In this document: positions 20,726 to 27,850 of the stretch, piece after piece
How the letters are laid out: the number at the start of each line of letters is the position of its first letter
How positions within the stretch are numbered: the stretch's first letter is position 1
Source of the DNA: a virus
Strand: one strand, 5' to 3'
IMG/VR virus record: IMGVR_UViG_3300030333_000819
Span: 1 to 44,762 of that record
Length of the DNA stretch: 44,762 nucleotides
Notes under the pieces: model-generated
Databases searched by the model: none
Told to the model about the DNA's origin: nothing
What the model saw: only the letters and a program-made list of their open reading frames with translations
Position numbers and translations under genes: made by a program

Positions 20726-21199
20726 ATGGGTAAGCAACCACAATCTGCTATTATTGAAGCTACTTTGTACTGGCCTAACCTTGCAACCGTTAATGAGATG
20801 TCTGGTAAATACCAGGTTGATCTAGGTGAGTTGGATAAAGCCGCTGTTAAAACTCTTGAGTCTCTTGGTGTTAGTATTAAAACTGACCCTCGTAAGAACG
20901 AAGACTACCCTGATCGTAAGGCGTTTGTTACAGGTAAGTCTAAGTTCCCTATCAAAGTATCATTTAAAAATGGGGTAGAAGAAGTAGACCCCGGTGAAAT
21001 TGGTAATGGTACTAAAGCTAAAGTTAAACTAGTTGCCTACGATTGGAGCTTTCGAGGTAAATCAGGAGTAGGTGTTGGTGTTAACAAGGTTCTTGTTACA
21101 GACCTAGCTAAGTATGTAACTGATGACGATGATGATTGGGGAGAGGAGGACACTGATGAGTTAGATGACATCCTCGATTCTGATTTTGAAGACGAGTAA
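20726..21199 (+). CDS. Single-stranded DNA-binding protein (T7 gp2.5-like)
   Basis: The 157-residue protein has an OB-fold-like beta pattern: ATLYWPNLATVNEMSGKYQV, then VSFKNGVEEVDPGEIGNGTK and AKVKLVAYDWSFRGKSGVGV. A highly acidic C-terminal tail follows (DDDDDWGEEDTDELDD... ending DFEDE). Such tails in gp2.5 and bacterial SSB recruit polymerase and helicase. It has its own promoter and a strong ribosome-binding site (AAAGGAGAT). It coats unwound template and aids strand annealing. Confidence 0.85.
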   Translation: MGKQPQSAIIEATLYWPNLATVNEMSGKYQVDLGELDKAAVKTLESLGVSIKTDPRKNEDYPDRKAFVTGKSKFPIKVSFKNGVEEVDPGEIGNGTKAKVKLVAYDWSFRGKSGVGVGVNKVLVTDLAKYVTDDDDDWGEEDTDELDDILDSDFEDE

Positions 21200-21320
21200 G
21201 TAGAACGTATTGGGCCAAGGTTGCGCGATTCCTTTCATATTTAATACAGTGTAAATGTCCTTGGGTTCTAGTGTAGAGGCGGTAGGCTAGACTACTTAAC
21301 ATACAGAAAGGTTTATTCTT

Positions 21321-22163
21321 ATGAAGAATATAGAAACACTTGTTGAAGACATCTATGCGGCAGTTGATACAGGTTTTGAACCGTCGTGTGAAGCTATGGA
21401 AGACTTACTTGAAAGTGTTTCATATTCTATTATTAAACAATTTTCTAAAAAGAATAGACAAGAACGTAATACATTACGTATGTCTAACATTGGTAAGCCT
21501 GAGTGCCAAGTTTGGCATGAAATTAATGGCTCACCTAAAGAAGAACTACGCCCTGAAACTCGTATCAAGTTTTTATTTGGTGATCTTATCGAAGCTCTAT
21601 TAATTTTCTTAGTAAAGGAGTCAGGACACGAGGTTACACATGAGCAATCTGAAGTACAAATTGATGGTATTGTGGGTCATACTGACTGTAAGATTGACGG
21701 TGTTACGGTTGACATTAAAAGTGCATCTTCATATGCGTTTAAGAAATTTGAAGACGGTTCTTTGGCAGACAATGATCCGTTTGGTTACTTGGCTCAGATC
21801 AGTGCCTATGCTCATGCGGCAGGAGATGTGGAGAGTGGGTTTCTCGCAATGGATAAGCAGATGGGGAAGATCGCGTATCTAAAAGTAGATGAGATAGATA
21901 TGATCGATGTACCTAAACGTATTAAACATTTAAAAGAGGTAGTAAAATCTAAGACTCCACCTAAACGTTGCTTTGAACCTAAAGCAGATGGTAAGAGTGG
22001 TAACATGAAGCTAGATACTAACTGTTCTTACTGTGCATTTAAAGAAGTCTGTTGGTCTGATGCAAACAACGGTGATGGTTTACGTTTGTTCTTGTATTCT
22101 AATGGGCCGCGTTGGTTAACACATGTAGAAAGGGAGCCTGATGTATATGAGGTTACTATGTAA
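21321..22163 (+). CDS. RecB/Cas4-like exonuclease (PD-(D/E)XK, probable Fe-S)
   Basis: The 280-residue protein has the RecB-nuclease motifs GHTD (H120, D122), VDIKSAS (D131, K133) and QISAY (Q159, Y163). One cysteine before the core (C62) and three after it (C235-x2-C238-x5-C244) have the layout that binds a 4Fe-4S cluster in Cas4, AddB and related phage nucleases. It should degrade DNA ends for recombination or host DNA breakdown, like T7 gp6 in role. There is no CRISPR system nearby. The stop overlaps the endonuclease I start by one base (TAATG). Confidence 0.9.
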   Translation: MKNIETLVEDIYAAVDTGFEPSCEAMEDLLESVSYSIIKQFSKKNRQERNTLRMSNIGKPECQVWHEINGSPKEELRPETRIKFLFGDLIEALLIFLVKESGHEVTHEQSEVQIDGIVGHTDCKIDGVTVDIKSASSYAFKKFEDGSLADNDPFGYLAQISAYAHAAGDVESGFLAMDKQMGKIAYLKVDEIDMIDVPKRIKHLKEVVKSKTPPKRCFEPKADGKSGNMKLDTNCSYCAFKEVCWSDANNGDGLRLFLYSNGPRWLTHVEREPDVYEVTM

Positions 22164-22546
22164 TGAAATACAAACGTTTAAAAGCTTGGGGTAAATACCG
22201 TAGTGGATTAGAGAAACGTATAGGTGATGCATTAAAAGCTTTAGGTATTAAATTTAAATACGAAAGCATAAAGATTAGTTATGTTAAACCATCTACTCCA
22301 CATAAATATACTCCTGACTTTATTCTACCTAATAAAATTATTGTAGAGGCGAAAGGAATATTTAGTAGCGCAGATCGTAAGAAACATTTGTTAGTTAAAG
22401 AACAGCATCCTGACCTTGACATACGATTCGTATTTAGTAACTCTCGTAGTAAACTCTACAAGGGTAGTAAATCTACATACGCAGATTGGTGTATACGTCA
22501 TGGGTTTCTGTTTGCAGATAAGGAGATACCTACGTCATGGTTATGA
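22163..22546 (+). CDS. Endonuclease I, Holliday junction resolvase (T7 gp3-like)
   Basis: The 127-residue protein matches T7 endonuclease I in length and active site: E17 (YRSGLEKRI), D52 (YTPDFILPN), E62 and K64 (IIVEAKG), corresponding to T7 residues E20, D55, E65 and K67. The N-terminal helix GLEKRIGDALKALGIKFKYE is characteristic. It resolves branched DNA before packaging and helps degrade host DNA. It is coupled to the exonuclease gene by a TAATG overlap. Confidence 0.93.
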   Translation: MKYKRLKAWGKYRSGLEKRIGDALKALGIKFKYESIKISYVKPSTPHKYTPDFILPNKIIVEAKGIFSSADRKKHLLVKEQHPDLDIRFVFSNSRSKLYKGSKSTYADWCIRHGFLFADKEIPTSWL

Positions 22547-22719
22547 CTGTTAAAGATAAACTAATCGAAATTCAAACACACTTAGAAGACATGTCAAAGA
22601 GTATAGAATATATAACGGATGTAAGAAATGAGTTGTCTGACTATCTTCTTACCCTTAAATGTGAACATAAATATATTGAAGGCTTACTTAATGGGACAAT
22701 TGAAAGCTTAGACCAATGA
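22537..22719 (+). CDS. Small coiled-coil protein, unknown
   Basis: The 60-residue protein (MVMTVKDKLIEIQTHLEDMS...) is almost entirely helical with heptad-like hydrophobics, and probably forms a small coiled-coil. It overlaps the end of endonuclease I by 10 bases; starting at the second ATG (22543) would reduce that to 4 bases. AAGGAG lies upstream. It overlaps the metallophosphoesterase start by 4 bases (ATGA). No family is recognised. Confidence 0.65.
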   Translation: MVMTVKDKLIEIQTHLEDMSKSIEYITDVRNELSDYLLTLKCEHKYIEGLLNGTIESLDQ

Positions 22720-23519
22720 CTATCCATTTAGTTATACCAGATCAACATGCTCACCCGGAAAACAACAACGATAGGTTTGAGTGGCTTGGTAAGTTGATCG
22801 TTGACCTACGCCCTGATGTTGTTGTCAATCTAGGTGACATGGCTGATATGCCTAGCCTGTGTACATACGATAAAGGTACTAAAGGTTTTGAAGGGCGTCG
22901 ATACAAACAAGATGTTAACGTAACTCTTGATGCACAAGAGCGTATGTTTGCACCTATTAAAAAGGCTAAGAAGAAACTAGCACGATACGTACTTACCTTG
23001 GGTAATCATGAAGACCGTATTAATCGAGCGATTAGTTCTGATGCTATCTTAGACGGCACTATTGGTATGCAAGATTTACAGTTTAAAGAGTATGGATGGG
23101 AAGTACACAAGTTTCTATCTCCTGCTATTGTAGACAACATAGCTTACAGCCACTACTTTACAAGTGGTGTTATGGGCCGGCCTATTGGTGGAGAAAATCC
23201 TGCTAAGTCTTTACTTAATAAACAACACATGTCCTGTACTGCCGGGCATACTCACACGTTAGACTTTGCTAGTGATACTAACGCTGCTGGTAAAAGAATT
23301 ATGAGCATGGTTGGAGGGTGCTACCTAGACTATGCTAGTGGGTGGAACAACCCACAATCAGAAGACCTCTGGTGGTCAGGGGTTATCATTAAGAGAAATG
23401 TTGAGGACGGTACATATGACCCTCAGTTTGTCTCTATTAATGCATTAAGAAAGGAGTATGGCACACATGGTAGACGGATTAAGGGTCGAACCAAACGAGC
23501 TAAAGTTGCTCATCGCTGA
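22716..23519 (+). CDS. Calcineurin-like metallophosphoesterase
   Basis: The 267-residue protein has the five blocks of the family: PDQHAHP (D9, H11), LGDMADM (D41), TLGNHEDR, a central YSHYF histidine and AGHTHTLD near residue 185. These bind a di-metal centre that hydrolyses phosphodiesters or phosphomonoesters. It is common in marine podoviruses, placed among replication and nucleotide genes, as here. The substrate in phages is not settled; nuclease and nucleotide phosphatase activities are both possible. The C-terminus is basic (RRIKGRTKRAKVAHR). Confidence 0.9.
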   Translation: MTIHLVIPDQHAHPENNNDRFEWLGKLIVDLRPDVVVNLGDMADMPSLCTYDKGTKGFEGRRYKQDVNVTLDAQERMFAPIKKAKKKLARYVLTLGNHEDRINRAISSDAILDGTIGMQDLQFKEYGWEVHKFLSPAIVDNIAYSHYFTSGVMGRPIGGENPAKSLLNKQHMSCTAGHTHTLDFASDTNAAGKRIMSMVGGCYLDYASGWNNPQSEDLWWSGVIIKRNVEDGTYDPQFVSINALRKEYGTHGRRIKGRTKRAKVAHR

Positions 23520-23706
23520 TAGGTATACAGGTGCAGAGATTATCGAGCGATTAGAAATTCCAGCAGAAGATATCCTTGACAATTACTTTGAAGAGGTGTA
23601 TAATAGTCTATACAAATTCGATGAAATTTTATCTGATCTAGATATATCTCTAGAGGATTCCTACAATGAAACAGAAGAGGAGTACACGCAATGGAGTGGC
23701 TCGTGA
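23467..23706 (+). CDS. Small acidic phage protein, unknown function
   Basis: I prefer ATG 23467 because AAGGAG lies 10 bases upstream; the ATG at 23458 is only one base from it. The 79-residue protein overlaps the phosphoesterase gene by 53 bases. It contains LRVEPNELKLLIADRYTGAE followed by IIERLEIPAEDILDNYFEEV, a pattern I associate with small phage proteins resembling a helix-turn-helix fold. The C-terminus is strongly acidic. Confidence 0.65.
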   Translation: MVDGLRVEPNELKLLIADRYTGAEIIERLEIPAEDILDNYFEEVYNSLYKFDEILSDLDISLEDSYNETEEEYTQWSGS

Positions 23707-23800
23707 TTTACGTACTCCTAAGTATCGTATGCGCGTTGTAAAATCTAAAAAGAAATATAATCGTAAAAGGGACAAGCAGTATGCTGTTCAACAAGACTGA
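23666..23800 (+). CDS. Tiny basic conserved phage protein (44 residues)
   Basis: The frame from ATG 23666 to TGA 23800 encodes MKQKRSTRNGVARDLRTPKY followed by RMRVVKSKKKYNRKRDKQ. The RNxVARDLRTPKYRxRVVKSKKxYxRK pattern (variable residues marked x) is, to my knowledge, one of the commonest tiny ORFs in marine phages. It overlaps both neighbours, by 41 bases upstream and 20 bases downstream, in another frame. The very basic composition suggests nucleic acid or ribosome association. Confidence 0.8.
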   Translation: MKQKRSTRNGVARDLRTPKYRMRVVKSKKKYNRKRDKQYAVQQD

Positions 23801-24005
23801 CGATGACGATGATGATAACGAGGACGTTATGTTTTTTAATCCAGACATAATGGTTAATAGACTTGAACTTGTAATACGCTTAATGAAAAGTGCAGATAAA
23901 ATTAAACGGGATGAGCTGCGGGATATTCTTATTAAGTCAGCTAATGTTACACTTGATTCAATACAGAAAGGACTAGGTGAAGATGTCAATAAAACCTACC
24001 ACTAG
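23781..24005 (+). CDS. Small acidic protein, unknown
   Basis: The 74-residue protein (MLFNKTDDDDDDNEDVMFFN...) has an N-terminal run of aspartates followed by a helical region (DIMVNRLELVIRLMKSADKI). The run is encoded by GACGATGACGATGATGAT and could vary by slippage. It overlaps the genes on both sides, by 20 bases before and 23 bases after. No family is recognised. Confidence 0.65.
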   Translation: MLFNKTDDDDDDNEDVMFFNPDIMVNRLELVIRLMKSADKIKRDELRDILIKSANVTLDSIQKGLGEDVNKTYH

Positions 24006-24411
24006 AGAACAACTAGTTTCTAGGTTTCACCATGCTATGGGGTTAGACATTAGTAGTCAACCTCGTGTTTCTTTGTTAAACTTACGTAAGAAATTAATCC
24101 TTGAAGAAACACATGAAGTATGTGAGGCCATTGAAGTTTTAGAAATGGAACTAGAAAGAGGAACCCCCGGGACAAAGGAGCAGTGGGCGCACTTATTAAA
24201 AGAACTCGCTGATTTACAGTATGTTTTATCAGGTACTGTCGTTAGTCTCTATCCCCTTTCTGGTGGTCTTAGGACCGCTTTTAATAGGGTACACGATGCT
24301 AACATGTCAAAGCTTGGTGATGATGGTAAGCCGTTATATCGTTCAGATGGTAAAGTTATTAAAGGCCCGAATTATAAAGAGCCTGACCTTGGAGATTTAA
24401 TTTATGAGTAA
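23983..24411 (+). CDS. MazG-like nucleotide pyrophosphohydrolase
   Basis: The start is taken at ATG 23983 (MSIKPTTREQLVSRFHHAMG...), two codons inside a GTG. The 142-residue protein has the all-alpha NTP-PPase metal site: E41-E42-x2-E45 (LEETHEV) and E74-x2-D77 (KELADLQYV). The C-terminal GKVIKGPNYKEPDL is typical of the phage versions. The family hydrolyses (d)NTPs to monophosphates; in phages it may clean noncanonical nucleotides or influence ppGpp. It overlaps the reductase gene by 8 bases and forms a nucleotide block with NrdJ and ThyX. Confidence 0.88.
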   Translation: MSIKPTTREQLVSRFHHAMGLDISSQPRVSLLNLRKKLILEETHEVCEAIEVLEMELERGTPGTKEQWAHLLKELADLQYVLSGTVVSLYPLSGGLRTAFNRVHDANMSKLGDDGKPLYRSDGKVIKGPNYKEPDLGDLIYE

Positions 24412-26101
24412 TCAACACGGACCCCAAAACCCAGCATGTGATACACTACATGCACAGAAGTATAGGTTAGCAAATGAAGCGTTCAGTGAGGCTTGTGCGA
24501 GACAGACGGCGGCAATGTCTGACGATGAAGGACATCGACTCAGGTATAAAGACATCCTACTACATCAAAGATTTATGCCAGCCGGTAGAGTTCAAGCAGC
24601 AATGGGAAGCCCACGTGAGGTCACAGCGTACAACTGTTTCGTATCAGGAACGATTGATGACTCAATGCAAAGCATTATGGCAAGGGCCACTGAAGCCGCT
24701 GAGACTATGCGTAGAGGTGGTGGTATCGGTTTTGACTTTAGCCGTATCCGTCCTCGTGGGAACCGTATTGTATCCCTTGACTCTAGTGCTAGTGGACCTG
24801 TCTCGTTTATGGGTATCTTTGATTCAGTCTGTGAAACAATTGTATCAGCGGGGCATAGGCGCGGCGCAATGATGGCTGTACTCAGGGTAGACCACCCTGA
24901 TATTGAAGAGTTTATCAGAGCAAAGCGTAATGAGAACCAGCTTACTAACTTTAATATATCAGTTGGTGTAACTGATGAGTTTATGGAATGTGTTAAAGAT
25001 AACAAACCATTTGATTTAAAATGGGAAGGACAACCTTATCGTACCATTAATGCTTTGGCATTATGGGATGAGATCATGCGTAACAATTGGGATTGGGCAG
25101 AGCCTGGTATACTCTTCCTAGACCGTATCAACAATGAAAATCCATTGTATTATTGTGAAACGGTAGAGGCTACTAACCCATGTGGTGAGCAACCGTTACC
25201 ACCTTTTGGTGCTTGCTTGCTAGGTTCATTTAACCTAGTTAAGTATGTTAATACAGAGACACACAAGTTTAACTTTGCTCAACTAAAAGAAGATATACCT
25301 CATGTAGTACGAGCTATGGATAATGTTATTGACCGTACATCGTACCCCTTAGAGGAGCAAGAGATCGAGGCTAAGACTAAGCGGCGTATGGGGCTAGGTG
25401 TTACTGGTCTAGCCAACTGCTTAACTATGTGCGGGTATCCTTATGGTTCTCTAGTAGGTAAAAGGTTTACACGTAAAGTTTTAAAGACAATTATGTGTGA
25501 AGCTTTCTCTGCCAGTTCTGATCTAGCTTTGGAGAAGGGTTCATTTAAACTCTTCAATGCAGATAAGTACCTTGCTGGTGATTTTGTATCTCGATTACCT
25601 GATGATATTAAAGCTAAGATTAAACAGCAAGGAATACGTAACAGTCACTTGACTTCCATTGCACCTACTGGTACAATTAGTTTTACAGCAGACAATGTAA
25701 GTAGTGGTATAGAGCCGGTGTTTCAACATGAACTTGATCGTACAGTACAGACAGAAGCTGGCCCACAGGTTGTACGTCTACGTGACTATGCGTATGACAA
25801 GTATGGAATTAAAGGTGAAACCACAGAGGAACTCACTGTTGACGATCATCTTGATATGCAAATTGCTGTACAACCTTTTATTGATAGCGCCGTATCTAAG
25901 ACTATTAACGTGGGTAGCCAAGTGTCTTTTGACGAGTTCAAAGACATCTACTTAAAAGCTTGGAAGGGTAGATTGAAAGGAGTAACTACCTTTAGACTAG
26001 ACGGTAAGCGGTATGGCATCTTAAATAAGATTGAGCCTGATGAGATTGAAGGTGCTGCTTGTTTCATTGATCCATCTACAGGAGCTAAGACATGCGAATA
26101 A
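24404..26101 (+). CDS. nrdJ: Ribonucleotide reductase, class II (adenosylcobalamin-dependent)
   Basis: The 565-residue enzyme reduces ribonucleotides to deoxyribonucleotides for phage DNA synthesis. The thiyl-radical cysteine is in NPCGEQPLPPFG (C260). The redox pair is C78 (YNCFVSGT) with C271 (GACLLGSFNL). The PTGTISFTADNVSSGIEPVF substrate-loop region (PTGTIS) is present. No R2-type radical generator gene lies nearby, which with the sequence type indicates the B12-dependent form. The C-terminus ends in a cysteine pair (CFIDPSTGAKTC), probably the shuttle to thioredoxin. It needs host cobalamin and resembles the compact versions in cobaviruses. Confidence 0.92.
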   Translation: MSNQHGPQNPACDTLHAQKYRLANEAFSEACARQTAAMSDDEGHRLRYKDILLHQRFMPAGRVQAAMGSPREVTAYNCFVSGTIDDSMQSIMARATEAAETMRRGGGIGFDFSRIRPRGNRIVSLDSSASGPVSFMGIFDSVCETIVSAGHRRGAMMAVLRVDHPDIEEFIRAKRNENQLTNFNISVGVTDEFMECVKDNKPFDLKWEGQPYRTINALALWDEIMRNNWDWAEPGILFLDRINNENPLYYCETVEATNPCGEQPLPPFGACLLGSFNLVKYVNTETHKFNFAQLKEDIPHVVRAMDNVIDRTSYPLEEQEIEAKTKRRMGLGVTGLANCLTMCGYPYGSLVGKRFTRKVLKTIMCEAFSASSDLALEKGSFKLFNADKYLAGDFVSRLPDDIKAKIKQQGIRNSHLTSIAPTGTISFTADNVSSGIEPVFQHELDRTVQTEAGPQVVRLRDYAYDKYGIKGETTEELTVDDHLDMQIAVQPFIDSAVSKTINVGSQVSFDEFKDIYLKAWKGRLKGVTTFRLDGKRYGILNKIEPDEIEGAACFIDPSTGAKTCE

Positions 26102-26193
26102 ACTTTCTAGAGCGATTGTATAATTGGGTATTTAAAAACACTTCTTACACTCCTCAATATTTATCTGGGAAAGGTAGAGTAAATGAAGGTTGA
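26092..26193 (+). CDS. Possible micro-protein between nrdJ and thyX (33 residues)
   Basis: A frame from ATG 26092 to TGA 26193 encodes MRINFLERLYNWVFKNTSYT... and starts within the last codons of the reductase gene, with GGAG 8 bases upstream. It ends 11 bases inside thyX. The gap between the larger genes is otherwise unexplained, and its end would supply translational coupling to thyX. The N-terminus is amphipathic with one Trp. Real status uncertain. Confidence 0.5.
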   Translation: MRINFLERLYNWVFKNTSYTPQYLSGKGRVNEG

Positions 26194-26848
26194 TTATATA
26201 GACCACATGGGTAGTGATCTACGTGTCGTTAATGCAGCCCGTGTATCCTTTGACAAGGTAAGCACATGGGAAAAGGTAAGTGATAACGATCCTTATGAAG
26301 CTGCCATCGTAAATGTTTTATCAGAGAAAGATGTTAAGCTTATTAATTACCTTGCTAGACATAAACATTGGACACCTTTTGGTCATTGCCAAGCTACCTT
26401 TCGTATCAAAGCACCTATCTTTGTAGCCCGGCAGTTAGGTAAACATCAGGTAGGTATGGTATGGAATGAAGTTAGCCGTAGGTATGTTGATAGTGACCCT
26501 CGATTTTACCGGCCTACTGAATGGAGAAAACGTGCTAAGAATATAAAGCAAGGTAGTAGTGAAGATACAATTAAATACTCTGCTGCACCTTTATATGCAT
26601 ACGCTCAACAATGTTATGCAAACATGATAGCTGATGGTATTTGTCCTGAACAGGCACGTATGGTCCTACCACAGTCCATGTATACCGAATGGTACTGGAC
26701 AGGTAGCCTAGCTGCATGGGCTAGGGTATGTAAGCTACGTCTTGATCCTCATTCACAAAAAGAAACAGGAGACATTGCTGAACTTATTTCTAATGAAATG
26801 GAAAAGGTATTCCCTGTAAGTTGGAAAGCTTTATTCGTACACGATTAA
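26183..26848 (+). CDS. thyX: Flavin-dependent thymidylate synthase
   Basis: The 221-residue protein contains the ThyX region ARQLGKHQVGMVWNEVSRRY around residues 75-95, a phage variant of the RHRxxSxNxxSxRY signature, with the conserved NEVSRRY end. WTPFGHCQATFRIKAPIFVA before it and the C-terminal LPQSMYTEWYWTGSLAAWAR are also typical. It methylates dUMP to dTMP using FAD and methylenetetrahydrofolate. Together with NrdJ and the MazG-like protein it supplies precursors for this AT-rich genome. Confidence 0.95.
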   Translation: MKVDYIDHMGSDLRVVNAARVSFDKVSTWEKVSDNDPYEAAIVNVLSEKDVKLINYLARHKHWTPFGHCQATFRIKAPIFVARQLGKHQVGMVWNEVSRRYVDSDPRFYRPTEWRKRAKNIKQGSSEDTIKYSAAPLYAYAQQCYANMIADGICPEQARMVLPQSMYTEWYWTGSLAAWARVCKLRLDPHSQKETGDIAELISNEMEKVFPVSWKALFVHD

Positions 26849-26864
26849 ACGGAAAGGAACTAAG

Positions 26865-27050
26865 ATGATTGCTCTTGCTCTAATCTTCCCAATACTTTTC
26901 TTTGCTACTAACCAAGACTACTTTCAACAAGTTGAAAAGGATATAAACAATGGAGCTACTTGGCACTATGTAGGACAACAAGAGATTGATCCTGAAGCTA
27001 AGTCACTAGCAATTAATGACAAGTATATTTTATGGAAGCTTAAAAAATGA
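26865..27050 (+). CDS. Small exported or membrane-anchored protein, unknown
   Basis: The 61-residue protein has an N-terminal hydrophobic segment (MIALALIFPILFFATNQDYF) that could be a signal peptide or membrane anchor, followed by a polar tail (NNGATWHYVGQQEIDPEAKS). AAAGGAAC lies upstream. It overlaps the next gene by 4 bases (ATGA). No family is recognised. Confidence 0.65.
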   Translation: MIALALIFPILFFATNQDYFQQVEKDINNGATWHYVGQQEIDPEAKSLAINDKYILWKLKK

Positions 27051-27313
27051 CAGACATGATAGAGCCTGATCCAGTTGTAGCTACAGTCATACAGCGTATG
27101 AGTGACAGGTCAGCGGAAGGTATGGAGAAGTACGGCTGTACCATGATGCGTGATGATGTTACCACTGTAGGTTGGATTGATCACGCCATAGAAGAACTAC
27201 TCGATGCAGCCGTGTATCTTGAACGTCTTAAATTAAACTTAACTTCGCTTCGCTTTAATAACGTCGATGATCTTTTTAACCCCAAAGGAAGCAGCGACAA
27301 CGACACTAAGTAG
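27047..27313 (+). CDS. Small MazG-like/phage protein overlapping holin in antisense
   Basis: The 88-residue protein contains RMSDRSAEGMEKYGCTMMRD and DVTTVGWIDHAIEELLDAAV, a pattern known from small phage proteins with a MazG-like EExxDAxxY helix, probably nucleotide related. The recognisable part ends near LERLKLN (residue 80). The remaining residues are encoded on the strand opposite the holin C-terminus: 75 bases (27239-27313) are shared tail to tail. It is the last gene of the main plus-strand unit. Confidence 0.78.
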   Translation: MTDMIEPDPVVATVIQRMSDRSAEGMEKYGCTMMRDDVTTVGWIDHAIEELLDAAVYLERLKLNLTSLRFNNVDDLFNPKGSSDNDTK

Positions 27314-27625
27314 ATACCAATATTCATCTGGTACGTCTTCATCAAGCACCATAAACGCCTGTTTAAATCGTATCACCATTTCATCTGCTTCAAAGATGAC
27401 AGCTAAGAACATAGCCACGAAAGGTAAAGTCAATATGATCGTAAGGTACTCATCCTTCCAGGAATTGTTACTGTTACTGGCTTGTATCTCATCCCAGTTA
27501 CCATCCTGTTTGATCTGAGTTATCTTACGGTCATGTATGGCTTGCTTCTCTTCAGCTTTATTTTTAAGGAACGTCTTTCCTACATCAAACAAACCTGAAA
27601 CAAGTGGGCCTAGTATTGGTAACAT
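27239..27625 (-). CDS. Holin, three-transmembrane (GTA_holin_3TM-like)
   Basis: The 128-residue protein resembles the holin family with an amphipathic N-terminus (LGPLVSGLFDVGKTFLKNKA), SWKDEYLTIILTLPFVAMFL (first strong hydrophobic segment, about 61-79) and YWYLLSVVVAASFGVKKIID (about 102-121). SWKDEYLTIILTLPF is a close match to what I know of 3TM holins in gene transfer agents and marine phages. It would form membrane lesions that let the lysozyme reach the wall. It is the last gene of the minus-strand unit, as expected for late lysis. AGGAG lies 7-8 bases before its ATG. Confidence 0.85.
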   Translation of the reverse strand: MLPILGPLVSGLFDVGKTFLKNKAEEKQAIHDRKITQIKQDGNWDEIQASNSNNSWKDEYLTIILTLPFVAMFLAVIFEADEMVIRFKQAFMVLDEDVPDEYWYLLSVVVAASFGVKKIIDVIKAKRS

Positions 27626-27637
27626 AAGGAACTCCTA
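27626..27637. promoter_or_regulatory. 12-base spacer with ribosome-binding sites on both strands
   Basis: AAGGAACTCCTA separates the holin ATG (minus strand, 27625) from an ATG on the plus strand (27638). Read forward, AAGGA is a ribosome-binding site for the plus-strand frame; read in reverse, TAGGAGTTCC gives AGGAG for the holin. No promoter fits here, so both genes must be reached by longer transcripts from opposite directions. Confidence 0.6.
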
Positions 27638-27850
27638 ATGACATTTAAAGAATGGTACATGAATTTTTACTGGCACTTTGATGATATGTTTTTACAATCT
27701 GCAAAGTTATTAGGTATTACGTACCATGAATTTGTTTTAATTTCGTTAACTATATGTTGGCCTTTACTTACGGTTAGTCTTTTTGGTTGGTGTTGTTATC
27801 TTCTTGGTCGTTTAAAAGCTTTTCGATCTCTGAAATTGGACCAAGATTAA
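27638..27850 (+). CDS. Putative small membrane protein divergent from the holin
   Basis: The 70-residue frame (MTFKEWYMNFYWHFDDMFLQ...) fills the gap between the holin and lysozyme genes on the opposite strand and overlaps the lysozyme 3' end by 77 bases. It has one clear membrane segment, FVLISLTICWPLLTVSLFGW followed by CCYLLGR, and a basic end. The ribosome-binding sequence is acceptable. It would be expressed only if plus-strand transcription continues through the holin gene in antisense. An antiholin or second holin is an attractive but unproven reading; alternatively this is a non-coding gap. Confidence 0.5.
   Translation: MTFKEWYMNFYWHFDDMFLQSAKLLGITYHEFVLISLTICWPLLTVSLFGWCCYLLGRLKAFRSLKLDQD

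Noticed and set aside
21200-21320. Possible tRNA in the gap after the SSB gene (GGTTCTAGTG looked like a T-arm)
   Set aside because: No acceptor stem, anticodon arm or D-arm of suitable length can be built; only a distant CCAAGG/CCTTGG pair is present.
22985-23010. A fourth palindrome resembling ACTTACC-N3-GGTAAGT (ACTTACCTTGGGTAATC)
   Set aside because: The right arm matches at only 5 of 7 positions and the sequence encodes the conserved LTLGNHED motif of the phosphoesterase, so it is probably coincidental.
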